The notes below the pieces were generated by a model. The model saw only the letters and a program-made list of their open reading frames with translations, searched no databases and was not told where the DNA came from. A stretch of 44,754 nt of DNA from an uncultured Pseudomonadota bacterium (lineage in GTDB: Bacteria > Pseudomonadota > Alphaproteobacteria > Rs-D84 > CASDRH01): assembly GCA_949283075.1 (NCBI GenBank), contig CASDRH010000016.1:1-44754 (forward strand), in the 5' to 3' direction. This document shows, in pieces, positions 35,347-43,127 of this stretch (positions within the stretch are counted from its first letter, which is position 1; every line of letters begins with the position of its first letter). The position numbers and the translations under genes are program-made.

Positions 35347-36159
35347 TTAAAACTCTATATTATTAGGGTCAATGGTTGCTTTACCAAATGGATAAATAAG
35401 TTCCCATTTAACACACCTCTTTGAATTGAATTTTACAGATTTCGTTATTGGTGGAATGGCTTCGTATTTTAGACATCTATAGCAAGTACTACAATAAACT
35501 GTGCCACTTCCACCTTCTCCACCACCTCTTGAACAATCACAACTATAACTTTCTTCTTTTACACATTTTCTGCAATATTGTTCACCTTTTTTACAACCAT
35601 ATTCTTTTACATCATTATCAGAACAGATTGGTGCTGGTTTTGATATTTCAAAAACATTATCACCAGCACAAATAAACTCATAAGGTTGCCCATAATGTAT
35701 TTTAGAGTATTTTTTAGAACAGAATACTTCTGGCATCTTTTGATTTGTTGTTTTTAATACTTTTTGATTCTTATCATATGTCCCATCGCTTTCTATTAAT
35801 AAGCTATTTTCATATGATTTTGTATCAGTTCCTCCTAATACTCCTTCTATACATTCATCTGCTTCTATGTATGGGTCTACTGAACCTTCTATATATCCAT
35901 TTGGCCTATATAATTTAGAATCTTTAATTTCATTAAACTCCTCCCATTGAGTACATTTAACCATATCTTCTGATACAACGAATTTACCATCTGTTTTAAG
36001 TTGTATTGGAGACTTCCTTATTACTTCTGCATTTGGTGGTGGAGGTGGTGCTGAACTACTCCCGGAATCTCCTCTGCTAGCATATAAATCATTTTTAAAA
36101 TTTACGCATACAAATAACACCATTGCGATTAACGCAATTTTACCACTTGTTTTTTTCAT
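35347..36159 (-). CDS. Exported Cys-rich protein with C-terminal IDPNNIEF tag (family member D)
   Basis: The product is 270 residues and the largest member. The signal peptide (MKKTSGKIALIAMVLFVCV) ends near LYAS. A Ser/Pro spacer with five prolines follows, then about 20 cysteines including YCRKC, CDC and YCSTCYRC clusters with a Gly-rich insert. The end, RCVKWEL ... ATIDPNNIEF, is a variant of the family tag. The start at 36159 is chosen because it matches the signal peptide and has GGGAG upstream, as in the sister genes. A longer reading to 36273 would translate the leader RNA. The role is unknown. Confidence 0.85.
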   Translation of the reverse strand: MKKTSGKIALIAMVLFVCVNFKNDLYASRGDSGSSSAPPPPPNAEVIRKSPIQLKTDGKFVVSEDMVKCTQWEEFNEIKDSKLYRPNGYIEGSVDPYIEADECIEGVLGGTDTKSYENSLLIESDGTYDKNQKVLKTTNQKMPEVFCSKKYSKIHYGQPYEFICAGDNVFEISKPAPICSDNDVKEYGCKKGEQYCRKCVKEESYSCDCSRGGGEGGSGTVYCSTCYRCLKYEAIPPITKSVKFNSKRCVKWELIYPFGKATIDPNNIEF

Positions 36160-36193
36160 AGCTTCACTCCCTATTTTTTGTTTTTCAAAAAAT

Positions 36194-36377
36194 GCTATTA
36201 ACCTTTCAGCTAACAGCTGGAAGTTCAGAACTGCTAAAGGACAGTGTGATTTATTCATACAAACAAGCATCAACCGAAGTTGATTTCGTTTGCTCTTTTA
36301 TTCGACCACCTTCCAGCATTCCGCTGGTCGGTTTCTTACTGCATAAGGCTCTGACCCCTTAGATTGCATAAGCAATC
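36194..36377 (-). ncRNA. Structured 5' leader RNA, copy D
   Basis: The 5' hairpin is GATTGC/GCAATC with a 4-nt loop. The outer helix is CAGAGC with GTTCTG. The inner long helix is weaker than in A-C (TGCAGTAAG against CTTTAGCA with two mismatches). The enclosed hairpin is CCAGCGGAATGCTGG. The pseudoknot helix is GCTGGAAG with CTTCCAGC (36216-36223 on the given strand). The AACCGACCAG segment (36324-36333) is exactly complementary to CTGGTCGGTT in the 3' flank of the same gene. Confidence 0.78.
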
Positions 36378-36383
36378 AAGGAG

Positions 36384-36411
36384 ATTATAGAATTTTCAAC
36401 ATTTTTTGCAA
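36384..36411 (-). promoter_or_regulatory. Promoter of leader/gene D
   Basis: TTGCAA (36406-36411), 16-nt spacer, TATAAT (36384-36389) reading leftwards, as in the three sister promoters. Confidence 0.77.
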
Positions 36412-36456
36412 GATAAGTTTTTTACAGAATTTTTTTATATAACTTAAAAAATAAAA

Positions 36457-36485
36457 AAACGGCTGAACATTAATTCAAACCGTTT
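36457..36485 (-). terminator. Terminator of the 36512 lipoprotein gene
   Basis: AAACGG/CCGTTT stem with an inner GAA/TTC pairing, followed leftwards by a T run. Confidence 0.75.
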
Positions 36486-36511
36486 CTTTTAATATTAACA
36501 TTATCTGGTAC

Positions 36512-36856
36512 TTATAACTTTGTTATTTTCCCTGTAGCGTCAACTGTATAATTTTTATATACAGCTTTACTACCTTCTATCTCTAAAATAGATACAGTTA
36601 TAGTAGAACCCCAACTATATCTAAAGATAGTTAAACCTGTTGAGGTTATATCAGCTGGTAATTGACGATCGCTATATCCTCCTGACACAAAATTAACAGT
36701 TGCCGTCGCTGATCCATACCTCTTCCACTGGTATGACAAATATATTGTCATGCCATCAGCGCTTTGCGCGCCGATTAAGTATCCATTCTCCTGCTGTGAA
36801 CAAGAAGATATGAAACTAAACAAAGCTATAAAAATTATAAATAAAAATCTTTTCAT
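36512..36856 (-). CDS. Small lipoprotein, unknown function
   Basis: The product is 114 residues. The type II signal peptide ends SFISSC (Cys near 19). A roughly 95-residue, probably all-beta mature domain follows (alternating hydrophobics, YLSYQWKRYGSATATVNF). I recognise no family. The start at 36856 is set by AGAGGTGA 5-9 nt upstream and the signal peptide; a 14-residue upstream extension has neither. It is monocistronic with its own terminator, and lies at the strand-composition switch. Confidence 0.75.
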   Translation of the reverse strand: MKRFLFIIFIALFSFISSCSQQENGYLIGAQSADGMTIYLSYQWKRYGSATATVNFVSGGYSDRQLPADITSTGLTIFRYSWGSTITVSILEIEGSKAVYKNYTVDATGKITKL

Positions 36857-36940
36857 AAAATCACCTCTAAAAAATTTATTAAAAACAATATTAGACACAA
36901 TGATTTATATTGTCAATTTATTATTTTATATAATAAAAAA

Positions 36941-36958
36941 CGTTGACAAAAGCCAACG
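36941..36958 (-). terminator. Terminator of the 41-aa lipoprotein gene
   Basis: CGTTG-a-C / G-c-CAACG stem with a 4-nt loop, followed leftwards by six Ts (36935-36940). Confidence 0.75.
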
Positions 36959-36984
36959 CAAATAAATCATAAAAAAAGAATTAA

Positions 36985-37110
36985 TTAATCTTTTCTAATC
37001 ACCAAAGTTTTTGGTCTGCCAAATCTTTGATTATAATCATCAGAGCTACTAGAACAAGCACTAACAGCAAAAGATAATGCAACCAAAACCAACAAGATAA
37101 TTTGTTTCAT
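36985..37110 (-). CDS. Tiny lipoprotein (41 aa)
   Basis: The sequence begins MKQIILLVLVALSFAVSAC, a complete type II signal peptide with lipobox VSAC (Cys19). The mature part is only about 22 residues (SSSSDDYNQRF then GRPKTLVIRKD). GGAG stands 7 nt before the ATG and a terminator follows the stop, so it looks like a real gene. The size resembles Lpp- or entericidin-like small lipoproteins, but I see no specific similarity. Confidence 0.7.
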   Translation of the reverse strand: MKQIILLVLVALSFAVSACSSSSDDYNQRFGRPKTLVIRKD

Positions 37111-37201
37111 ATTTATTCTCCAATTTTAAATTAACGGAAATTACAAAAAAATTATAACATAAAGAAGTTTTATATTAAAGCTTTTTAGAAAATAAAATTC
37201 A

Positions 37202-37999
37202 CTAATTTTTATCTTCAATTTTAAATATTCTGATTATCAAAATAGAACTTTCATACAAAATGAATAAAGGCAAAGCTAACATAAGTTGAGAAAGAACATC
37301 AGGAGGAGTTAAAACAGCTCCTATAATAAAGGCAAATAAGAAAGCATATTTTCTGTTGTTTTTTAAAGATTCGACCGAAATTAAACCAAATTTAACCATA
37401 GCAATCAAGAAAATAGGCAATTGAAAAGCAATTCCAAAAGCAATTAAAAATGATTGAACAATCGATATATAATCAGAAATTTTAGGCTCCATAACAATAG
37501 ATATTTTTGATAACATAGATGTTATTTCGCTATTAGAGTTTTCAGCAATTTTTTGAAATCCAGTAAAAAAATCAAATGTAATAGGAATTATAACAAAATA
37601 AGCAAATATACTACCAAAAATAAATAATATAAAAGCAGATATAGATAACCAAAAAATAGGTCGTTTTTCATTTTTTAAAAGAGCAGGGCTGATAAACAAC
37701 CATATTTGAGATAATATAAAAGGAGCAGATAAAAACAACCCAGAAATAAAAGACAATTTCAAATACGCTGTAAAAGCCTCTGTAATTTTAGTAAAAATTA
37801 AATGGTCAATAATATTTCCTTTTATCAAAGGTAAAGTAAATACAGATAAAATAAATTCTCTATAATGCCAAGATAAAAAAAACATAATTATAAAGCATAA
37901 AAAAGAATAAATAAATCTGCGTTTAAATTCTGCGAAATGCTCAATTAAAGACATTTTTGCTAATTTATCAGAAGCTATATTTTTATATTTTTTTACCAT
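37202..37999 (-). CDS. tatC: Twin-arginine translocase subunit TatC
   Basis: The product is 265 residues with six membrane helices. The N-terminal SLIEHFAEFKRRF matches the TatC cytoplasmic signature (HL-x-E-L-R-x-R). The conserved periplasmic loop with FILSQIWLFISPAL and the third helix are present. It recognises twin-arginine signal peptides with TatB. The start is not certain: an ATG at residue 16, directly before SLIEHF, is also possible. It lies 24 bp after tatB. Confidence 0.95.
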   Translation of the reverse strand: MVKKYKNIASDKLAKMSLIEHFAEFKRRFIYSFLCFIIMFFLSWHYREFILSVFTLPLIKGNIIDHLIFTKITEAFTAYLKLSFISGLFLSAPFILSQIWLFISPALLKNEKRPIFWLSISAFILFIFGSIFAYFVIIPITFDFFTGFQKIAENSNSEITSMLSKISIVMEPKISDYISIVQSFLIAFGIAFQLPIFLIAMVKFGLISVESLKNNRKYAFLFAFIIGAVLTPPDVLSQLMLALPLFILYESSILIIRIFKIEDKN

Positions 38000-38023
38000 A
38001 ATTTTTAAAAATTCAACCGGATT

Positions 38024-38386
38024 TTAATCTTTTTTAGCTTTTTTATTTTGTTTTCTTTTAACTTTTTTAGCTCCTACATTAGGAATGTTATCTAACGAAT
38101 ACATTTCTGCATTTTGATAAATACATCTATCATCAGAACTATCCATAAGCTTATTATACTCATCTCTCATATTTTCAACTTTATCTTCCCAAGATTTTAA
38201 ATCAGCATCTTCTTTAATTTCATCTGACATATTGTCAAATTTTTCTTTCAAATCAAACAAAATACGTTTAGCTTTTGAAAACAACTTCCCAATTTTATAA
38301 AAAAAAGCTGGTAGGTCTTTTGGGTTAACCAAAAAAACTACCAACACAAAAATAACAACAAATTCATAAAATCCGATACCAAACAT
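38024..38386 (-). CDS. tatB: Twin-arginine translocase subunit TatB
   Basis: The product is 120 residues. A short N-terminal membrane helix (IGFYEFVVIFVLVVFLV) with the conserved Glu is followed by the NPKDLPAFFYKIGK hinge. An amphipathic helix and a charged tail come next. The E-x-x-V ... P-x-x-LP layout fits TatB better than TatA. No separate tatA lies in the window, although in alphaproteobacteria tatABC usually cluster. AGGTT precedes the ATG. Confidence 0.87.
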   Translation of the reverse strand: MFGIGFYEFVVIFVLVVFLVNPKDLPAFFYKIGKLFSKAKRILFDLKEKFDNMSDEIKEDADLKSWEDKVENMRDEYNKLMDSSDDRCIYQNAEMYSLDNIPNVGAKKVKRKQNKKAKKD

Positions 38387-38425
38387 AAATAACCTATTGT
38401 TATTTTACATAAACAAAACTAATGA

Positions 38426-41400
38426 TTAACTGAATAAATCAAACATTCCTGAATCATCAGCTTTATCTTCTTTTTTATCGTCCTTATCTTTTTTATCAGA
38501 ATTTTCTTTAAATAAATCAAATTCATCAGAATTATTATTTTCTGATTTATTTTCTGAAATATTTTCTATTTTTTCATCATTTTTATTTTCAGAAGAATTT
38601 AAAGTATCACTTAAAGAAGCTTTATTATCAAAATCATTTGATAAATCAACAGGTTCAGTATTTTTTGTTAAAGTATCAGTTTTATCATCAATTATTTCAG
38701 ATTTATTTGATACATTAACTTGATTTTTTTCAGAAAAATTATCAGAAAAATCAGAATTATTATTTTCCGAAATATTTATTTCATTATTATTTGGGTTATT
38801 GTTATTGCTAATATTATTTGAATTCGCCTCATTATTATCATTGCCGTCATCATCTTCATCAGCATCAACAACAGCAACAGAAACAACTTTTTCATCATCA
38901 GCAATTTTAAACAATATAACACCCTGAGTCATTCTACCCGCAATACGAATAGAATCAGTAGGTATACGTATAAGCTTTCCAGCATCAGTTACAAGAATAA
39001 TCTGTTGATGGTCTAAAATAGGGAATAATGAAACAACCCCAGAAGATTTTTTATTCAACTTGATGTTAGTAATACCGCTACCACCACGATGAGTAGTTCT
39101 GTATTCATAAGAAGAAGTTTTCTTACCAAATCCTCCATCAGTAACAGTTAACATAAATTGCTCATTTTTCTGCATTTCAGCAAACTTTTCATCACTGATA
39201 GTAATTTCTGGAACAGAAGTATCAGCATCAACATCATCAGAAGCTTCTTCATCATCTATAACACCACGCAAAGCCTTTGATTTTTTCAAATATGCCGCAC
39301 GAGTAGCCGCATCAGCATCAGAACTATTTAATATAGTCATAGATATAACTTCATCACCAGAAAGTAATTTTATACCTCTGACACCGGTAGAAGCTCTTGA
39401 AGCAAAGACACGAATTTCAGAAACATTAAAGTTTATACACTTACCGTTTTTAGTAGCCAACATAATATTCTGAGTATCATCACATACTTTTACAGATACC
39501 AAGGCATCGTCAGCATCTTCACCTTCAAACTTCATAGCAATCTTACCATTAGCACGAACTTCTGTGAAAGCAGATAATTTATTACGTCTGACAGTTCCTT
39601 TTTTAGTAGCAAACATAATAGATAAATTATCCCAAGTATTTTCATCTTCTGGTAAAGGCATAACAGTTGTAATAACCTCTCCTTGAGCCAAAGGTAATAA
39701 ATTTATGAAAGCCTTACCTTTTGAAGTAGGAGAACCTTCAGGAATTTTATAAACCTTCATTTTATAAGCCATACCAGTATTAGAAAAGAACAACATCGGA
39801 GTATGTGTATTAGCAACGAAAACATCGACTACAAAATCCTCTTCTTTTGTAGTCATACCATTACGTCCTTTACCGCCACGTTTTTGTGCACGATAAACAG
39901 ACAAAGGAACACGTTTCACATAACCAGTATTTGTAACAGTTACAACCATATCCTCTTTTGCGATTAAATCCTCAATATCAGCTTCATATTCAGAATATTC
40001 AATAGTAGTCTTTCTAGGAGTAGCAAATTTATCACGTATTTCAATAAATTCATCACGCATAATCTGATAAACTCTTTCACGATTAGCTAATATATCAAGA
40101 CATTCTTTAATAAATCGGCCTAATTCTTGAATTTCTTCTGATAATTTTTCTCTTTCTAATCCAGTTAATTTTTGCAAACGCAAATCAAGTATAGCTTTTG
40201 CTTGTTCTGCAGAAAGCTTATATTTACCATTAATAATTTTGCTTTCTGGGTCATCAATCAACTCAATTAAAGGGGCAACAAATCCAGCCTCCCAATCTCT
40301 AGCCATAAGTTCAGCTTTGGCTTCATCAGGATTTTTAGCTTCTCTAATCAATTTAATAACGGGGTCTAAATTAGCAACAGCAATAGCTAATCCAACCTGT
40401 GTATGAGCTTTTGTTCTAGCCTTATTCAAATCAAAAGTAACACGACGACGAATAACTTCTTCGCGGAATTCTATGAAATATTGTAAAATAGTTTTCAAAT
40501 TCATAATTTCCGGACGACCTTTGTTAATAGCTAACATATTAACACCGAAGCTAGATTGCAAAGGAGTGTATTTAAATAACTGATTTAAAACAACATCAGG
40601 GACAGCATCCTTTTTCAATTCAACAACTACGCGAACACCTTGACGGTCAGATTCATCACGGATATCACTAATACCTTCAATAACTTTTTCCTTAACAAGT
40701 TCAGCAAATTTTTCAATCATCAATTTTTTATTTACTTGATAAGGAATTTCAGTAATTACAATAGCAGTTCTAGACTTAATTTCCTCAAAATGAGTTTTAC
40801 CACGAATAACGATAGAACCACGACCAGTCATAAACGCTTTACGAACACCAGATAAACCTAAAATAATACCACCAGTAGGAAAATCAGGAGCAACAACATA
40901 TTGCATAAGGTCTTCAACAGATAAATCAGAATTTTCAGACAAAGCAATACAAGCATTTAATACTTCCCCTAAATTGTGAGTAGGTATATTTGTCGCCATA
41001 CCAACCGCAATACCACCACCACCATTTACTAAAAGATTAGGAAATCTTGCAGGCAAAGTAATAGGTTCTTTAAAGCTTTCATCATAATTAGGTCTAAAAT
41101 CAACAGTGTCTTTATCTAAATCTTCTAAAAGAGTTGATGCAACACGATTTAAGCGAGATTCAGTATAACGCATAGCCGCAGCGCCATCTCCATCCATAGA
41201 ACCGAAATTACCTTGACCTTCGATTAAAGGAACGCGCAAAGAAAAATCCTGAGTCATACGAACTAATGATTCATATATAGCACTATCGCCGTGAGGGTGA
41301 TATTTACCCATAACATCACCAACGATACGGGCAGACTTTTTAAAAAATTTCGTATGGTCAAATCCATTTTCATACATAGAAAATAAAATTCTTCTATGAA

Positions 41401-41572
41401 CAGGTTTTAAACCGTCTCTAACATCAGGCAAAGCTCTTGAAACAATAACAGACATCGCATAATCCAAATACGATGTTTTCATCTCGTTAACAATACCGAC
41501 AGTTTTAATATCTTTATCTAATTTAATGACGTTTTCCCCTTCGCCAATATTTGTATTTGTAATATCGCTCAT
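38426..41572 (-). CDS. gyrA: DNA gyrase subunit A
   Basis: The product is 1048 residues, longer than the usual ~875-930. The catalytic Tyr is in AAAMRYTE (Tyr136). The quinolone-resistance region reads [12 protein letters not shown], with Ser97 and Glu101 at the positions equivalent to E. coli 83 and 87. The GyrA-box QKRGGKG in the C-terminal pinwheel distinguishes it from ParC. A Ser/Asp-rich insertion lies in the pinwheel (about 765-800). The last ~130 residues are an Asn/Asp/Ser/Lys-rich acidic tail of low complexity. With GyrB it introduces negative supercoils. AAGGAT precedes the ATG. Confidence 0.97.
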   Translation of the reverse strand: MSDITNTNIGEGENVIKLDKDIKTVGIVNEMKTSYLDYAMSVIVSRALPDVRDGLKPVHRRILFSMYENGFDHTKFFKKSARIVGDVMGKYHPHGDSAIYESLVRMTQDFSLRVPLIEGQGNFGSMDGDGAAAMRYTESRLNRVASTLLEDLDKDTVDFRPNYDESFKEPITLPARFPNLLVNGGGGIAVGMATNIPTHNLGEVLNACIALSENSDLSVEDLMQYVVAPDFPTGGIILGLSGVRKAFMTGRGSIVIRGKTHFEEIKSRTAIVITEIPYQVNKKLMIEKFAELVKEKVIEGISDIRDESDRQGVRVVVELKKDAVPDVVLNQLFKYTPLQSSFGVNMLAINKGRPEIMNLKTILQYFIEFREEVIRRRVTFDLNKARTKAHTQVGLAIAVANLDPVIKLIREAKNPDEAKAELMARDWEAGFVAPLIELIDDPESKIINGKYKLSAEQAKAILDLRLQKLTGLEREKLSEEIQELGRFIKECLDILANRERVYQIMRDEFIEIRDKFATPRKTTIEYSEYEADIEDLIAKEDMVVTVTNTGYVKRVPLSVYRAQKRGGKGRNGMTTKEEDFVVDVFVANTHTPMLFFSNTGMAYKMKVYKIPEGSPTSKGKAFINLLPLAQGEVITTVMPLPEDENTWDNLSIMFATKKGTVRRNKLSAFTEVRANGKIAMKFEGEDADDALVSVKVCDDTQNIMLATKNGKCINFNVSEIRVFASRASTGVRGIKLLSGDEVISMTILNSSDADAATRAAYLKKSKALRGVIDDEEASDDVDADTSVPEITISDEKFAEMQKNEQFMLTVTDGGFGKKTSSYEYRTTHRGGSGITNIKLNKKSSGVVSLFPILDHQQIILVTDAGKLIRIPTDSIRIAGRMTQGVILFKIADDEKVVSVAVVDADEDDDGNDNNEANSNNISNNNNPNNNEINISENNNSDFSDNFSEKNQVNVSNKSEIIDDKTDTLTKNTEPVDLSNDFDNKASLSDTLNSSENKNDEKIENISENKSENNNSDEFDLFKENSDKKDKDDKKEDKADDSGMFDLFS

Positions 41573-41862
41573 AACAATCCTTTTCTTATAAAATTAAATG
41601 ATTTAAAAACAATCAGACGATAGCAAACCACAAGAAAAAAAACAAGAAAAAAAGACAAAAATAAAATAATGTAAGTATATGATATATAATGATTTTTTTA
41701 TAAAATTTTAAATAAGTAAAAACAAATAATAAAATCATTAAAAAATAAATTTAAATATAAGATAAATAATAAAAAATTTATAAAAATAAAATTATATTGT
41801 CTAAATAGTATTTTTATAGTAAAATTATAAAAAACTGGGAAACAATAATCAGGAGAATATTT
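41573..41862. other. 290-bp divergent intergenic region between gyrA and the VirB2-like pair
   Basis: AT-rich with long A and T runs and no ORF worth calling. The only signal I see is a rightward promoter candidate TTGTCT (41797-41802), 17 nt, TAAAAT (41820-41825). The gyrA promoter could not be placed. Confidence 0.45.
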
Positions 41863-42297
41863 ATGATAATGAATAAAGTTAAACAACTTGGAAAAGTTCT
41901 TTTCACATTTTATGCATCAGTATTAATTGGTATGAGTACTGTTGTCGGTATTAATATAATGATATCAGATGCAAACGCTCAACAAACAACAAGAGCATCA
42001 ACATCTATACAGCAAGCTGCAGGAAATACAACTACATTAGGCCCATTTAGAAGATTTGCAATTGCTTTATTGGACATATTCCATAGTACAAGAAATATGT
42101 TATATATTTTAGCAGGATTTTCAATTTTATGGTGGGCATATAAAGCAGCAACAGATGGAAAAATAGATTTAACAACAGTTGTATATATAATCACTGCATT
42201 AGCAATTATGGCTGGAGTTGGATATATTCTTGAAGGTGTTGTTAATAGAGGTGATGGCGGAAATAACGCTCAGTTTATACCTGCAAGCACAGTTTAA
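41863..42297 (+). CDS. VirB2/TrbC-like small membrane protein, copy 1
   Basis: The product is 144 residues. The signal peptide ends with ANA (cut after residue 39). A short extracytoplasmic segment is followed by two membrane helices (about 78-96 and 105-126) joined by a short cytoplasmic loop (TDGKIDL). This is the topology of VirB2/TrbC type IV secretion pilins. The neighbouring gene is a clear paralogue. AGGAG stands 7 nt before the ATG and a terminator follows. No VirB3-VirB11 genes are in view, so a pilin role is inference. Confidence 0.65.
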   Translation: MIMNKVKQLGKVLFTFYASVLIGMSTVVGINIMISDANAQQTTRASTSIQQAAGNTTTLGPFRRFAIALLDIFHSTRNMLYILAGFSILWWAYKAATDGKIDLTTVVYIITALAIMAGVGYILEGVVNRGDGGNNAQFIPASTV

Positions 42298-42317
42298 TAT
42301 TAAAAAAATATTGTATA

Positions 42318-42347
42318 AATCCTCTTGTAAAAAAGAGGATTTTTTTA
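42318..42347 (+). terminator. Terminator after the first VirB2-like gene
   Basis: AATCCTCTT and AAGAGGATT form a perfect 9-bp stem with a 6-nt loop, followed by seven Ts. It separates the two paralogous genes into distinct transcripts. Confidence 0.88.
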
Positions 42348-42357
42348 TTTTAAAAAG

Positions 42358-42386
42358 TTTTCATTTTATCAATATTGATGTATAAT
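42358..42386 (+). promoter_or_regulatory. Promoter of the second VirB2-like gene, giving a likely leaderless mRNA
   Basis: TTTTCA (42358-42363), 17-nt spacer, TATAAT (42381-42386), then 6 nt to the ATG at 42393. No ribosome-binding site is present. Confidence 0.5.
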
Positions 42387-42392
42387 AAAAAG

Positions 42393-42884
42393 ATGATAAA
42401 AAAAATAATGTATATATTATTCATAATATTGAATATCACATTTTTATTTGCATATAATGCTCAGCTAAAAAAAGCAAATGCTCAAATAATGTCAACAGAA
42501 GTGCAGCAAATAGGAGAAATAACAGAAGATGATGTATTTACTAAACTTGTTGATATATTAACAGAGCTTTTTTATTCTGGCAGAAATTTAATCTTCATAC
42601 TATCAGCATTTTCATTATTACTGATGGCATACAACTGGGTAACAGCAAAAGAAATAGATTGGCAAAGCATAATTTGGTTTGTTGTTGCATTAACTGTGCT
42701 TGCAACCGCTGGTTGGTTCGTTGATGCAGTTGTATATGGAACATATAGAAATTACGGAGTATACGTTGCAGGAGAAACAGGAATGCAAGCAGATACTATA
42801 TTCAACGGTGATAATCAAGCTATTCCAAGAATAAGATTAGAAAACATAGGACTATATGAAGGGGTAGGTTGGGATATAGAATAA
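42393..42884 (+). CDS. VirB2/TrbC-like small membrane protein, copy 2
   Basis: The product is 163 residues. The signal peptide ends with ANA near residue 30. Two membrane helices (about 65-82 and 92-112) align with the preceding protein: GRNLIFILSAFSLLLMAY against TRNMLYILAGFSILWWAY. A C-terminal extension of about 45 residues is absent from copy 1. The ATG at 42393 is preferred because it gives a normal signal peptide and lies 6 nt after a TATAAT. An ATG at 42378 has no ribosome-binding site and precedes that promoter. Confidence 0.62.
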   Translation: MIKKIMYILFIILNITFLFAYNAQLKKANAQIMSTEVQQIGEITEDDVFTKLVDILTELFYSGRNLIFILSAFSLLLMAYNWVTAKEIDWQSIIWFVVALTVLATAGWFVDAVVYGTYRNYGVYVAGETGMQADTIFNGDNQAIPRIRLENIGLYEGVGWDIE

Positions 42885-42949
42885 TAAAAATATATATTGA
42901 TAAATCATAAATAAAATATAATATTCTAAAAATAATAAAGGAGATTAAT

Positions 42950-43108
42950 ATGAGACGCCATAAAGCAAGGTCAAAAAGTTTGTTAATGAAATTAATGATA
43001 ATTGCATCAGTTTTTTTAGTATTGTTTTTATTAATCTGGAAGAAACCAGCAAAGCAAGAAAAAATAACAGTTGAAATACAAACACCAACACCTGTAATAG
43101 TTCGATAA
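42950..43108 (+). CDS. Tiny single-pass membrane protein (52 aa)
   Basis: A basic N-terminus (MRRHKARSKS) is followed by one membrane helix (about 15-30, LMIIASVFLVLFLLIW) and a short periplasmic tail rich in Thr, Pro and Val. AAAGGAG precedes the ATG at ideal spacing. It lies 65 bp after the second VirB2-like gene and 19 bp before the recombinase gene, so it could be co-transcribed with either. No family is recognised. Confidence 0.65.
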   Translation: MRRHKARSKSLLMKLMIIASVFLVLFLLIWKKPAKQEKITVEIQTPTPVIVR

Positions 43109-43127
43109 AAAGCATAAAGAATATTAA

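Noticed and set aside
36160-36273. N-terminal extension of the 35347 protein up to an ATG at 36273
   Set aside because: The extra codons lie inside the conserved leader RNA, and a proper signal peptide and ribosome-binding site start at 36159 as in the sister genes.
37152-37180. Possible dif site (TTATAACATAA, 7 nt, TTATATTAAAG)
   Set aside because: Each half matches 9 of 11 positions of the XerD-type arm, but the central region is 7 rather than 6 bp and the AT-rich background makes chance matches likely. Another weak candidate at 36885-36912 is no better.
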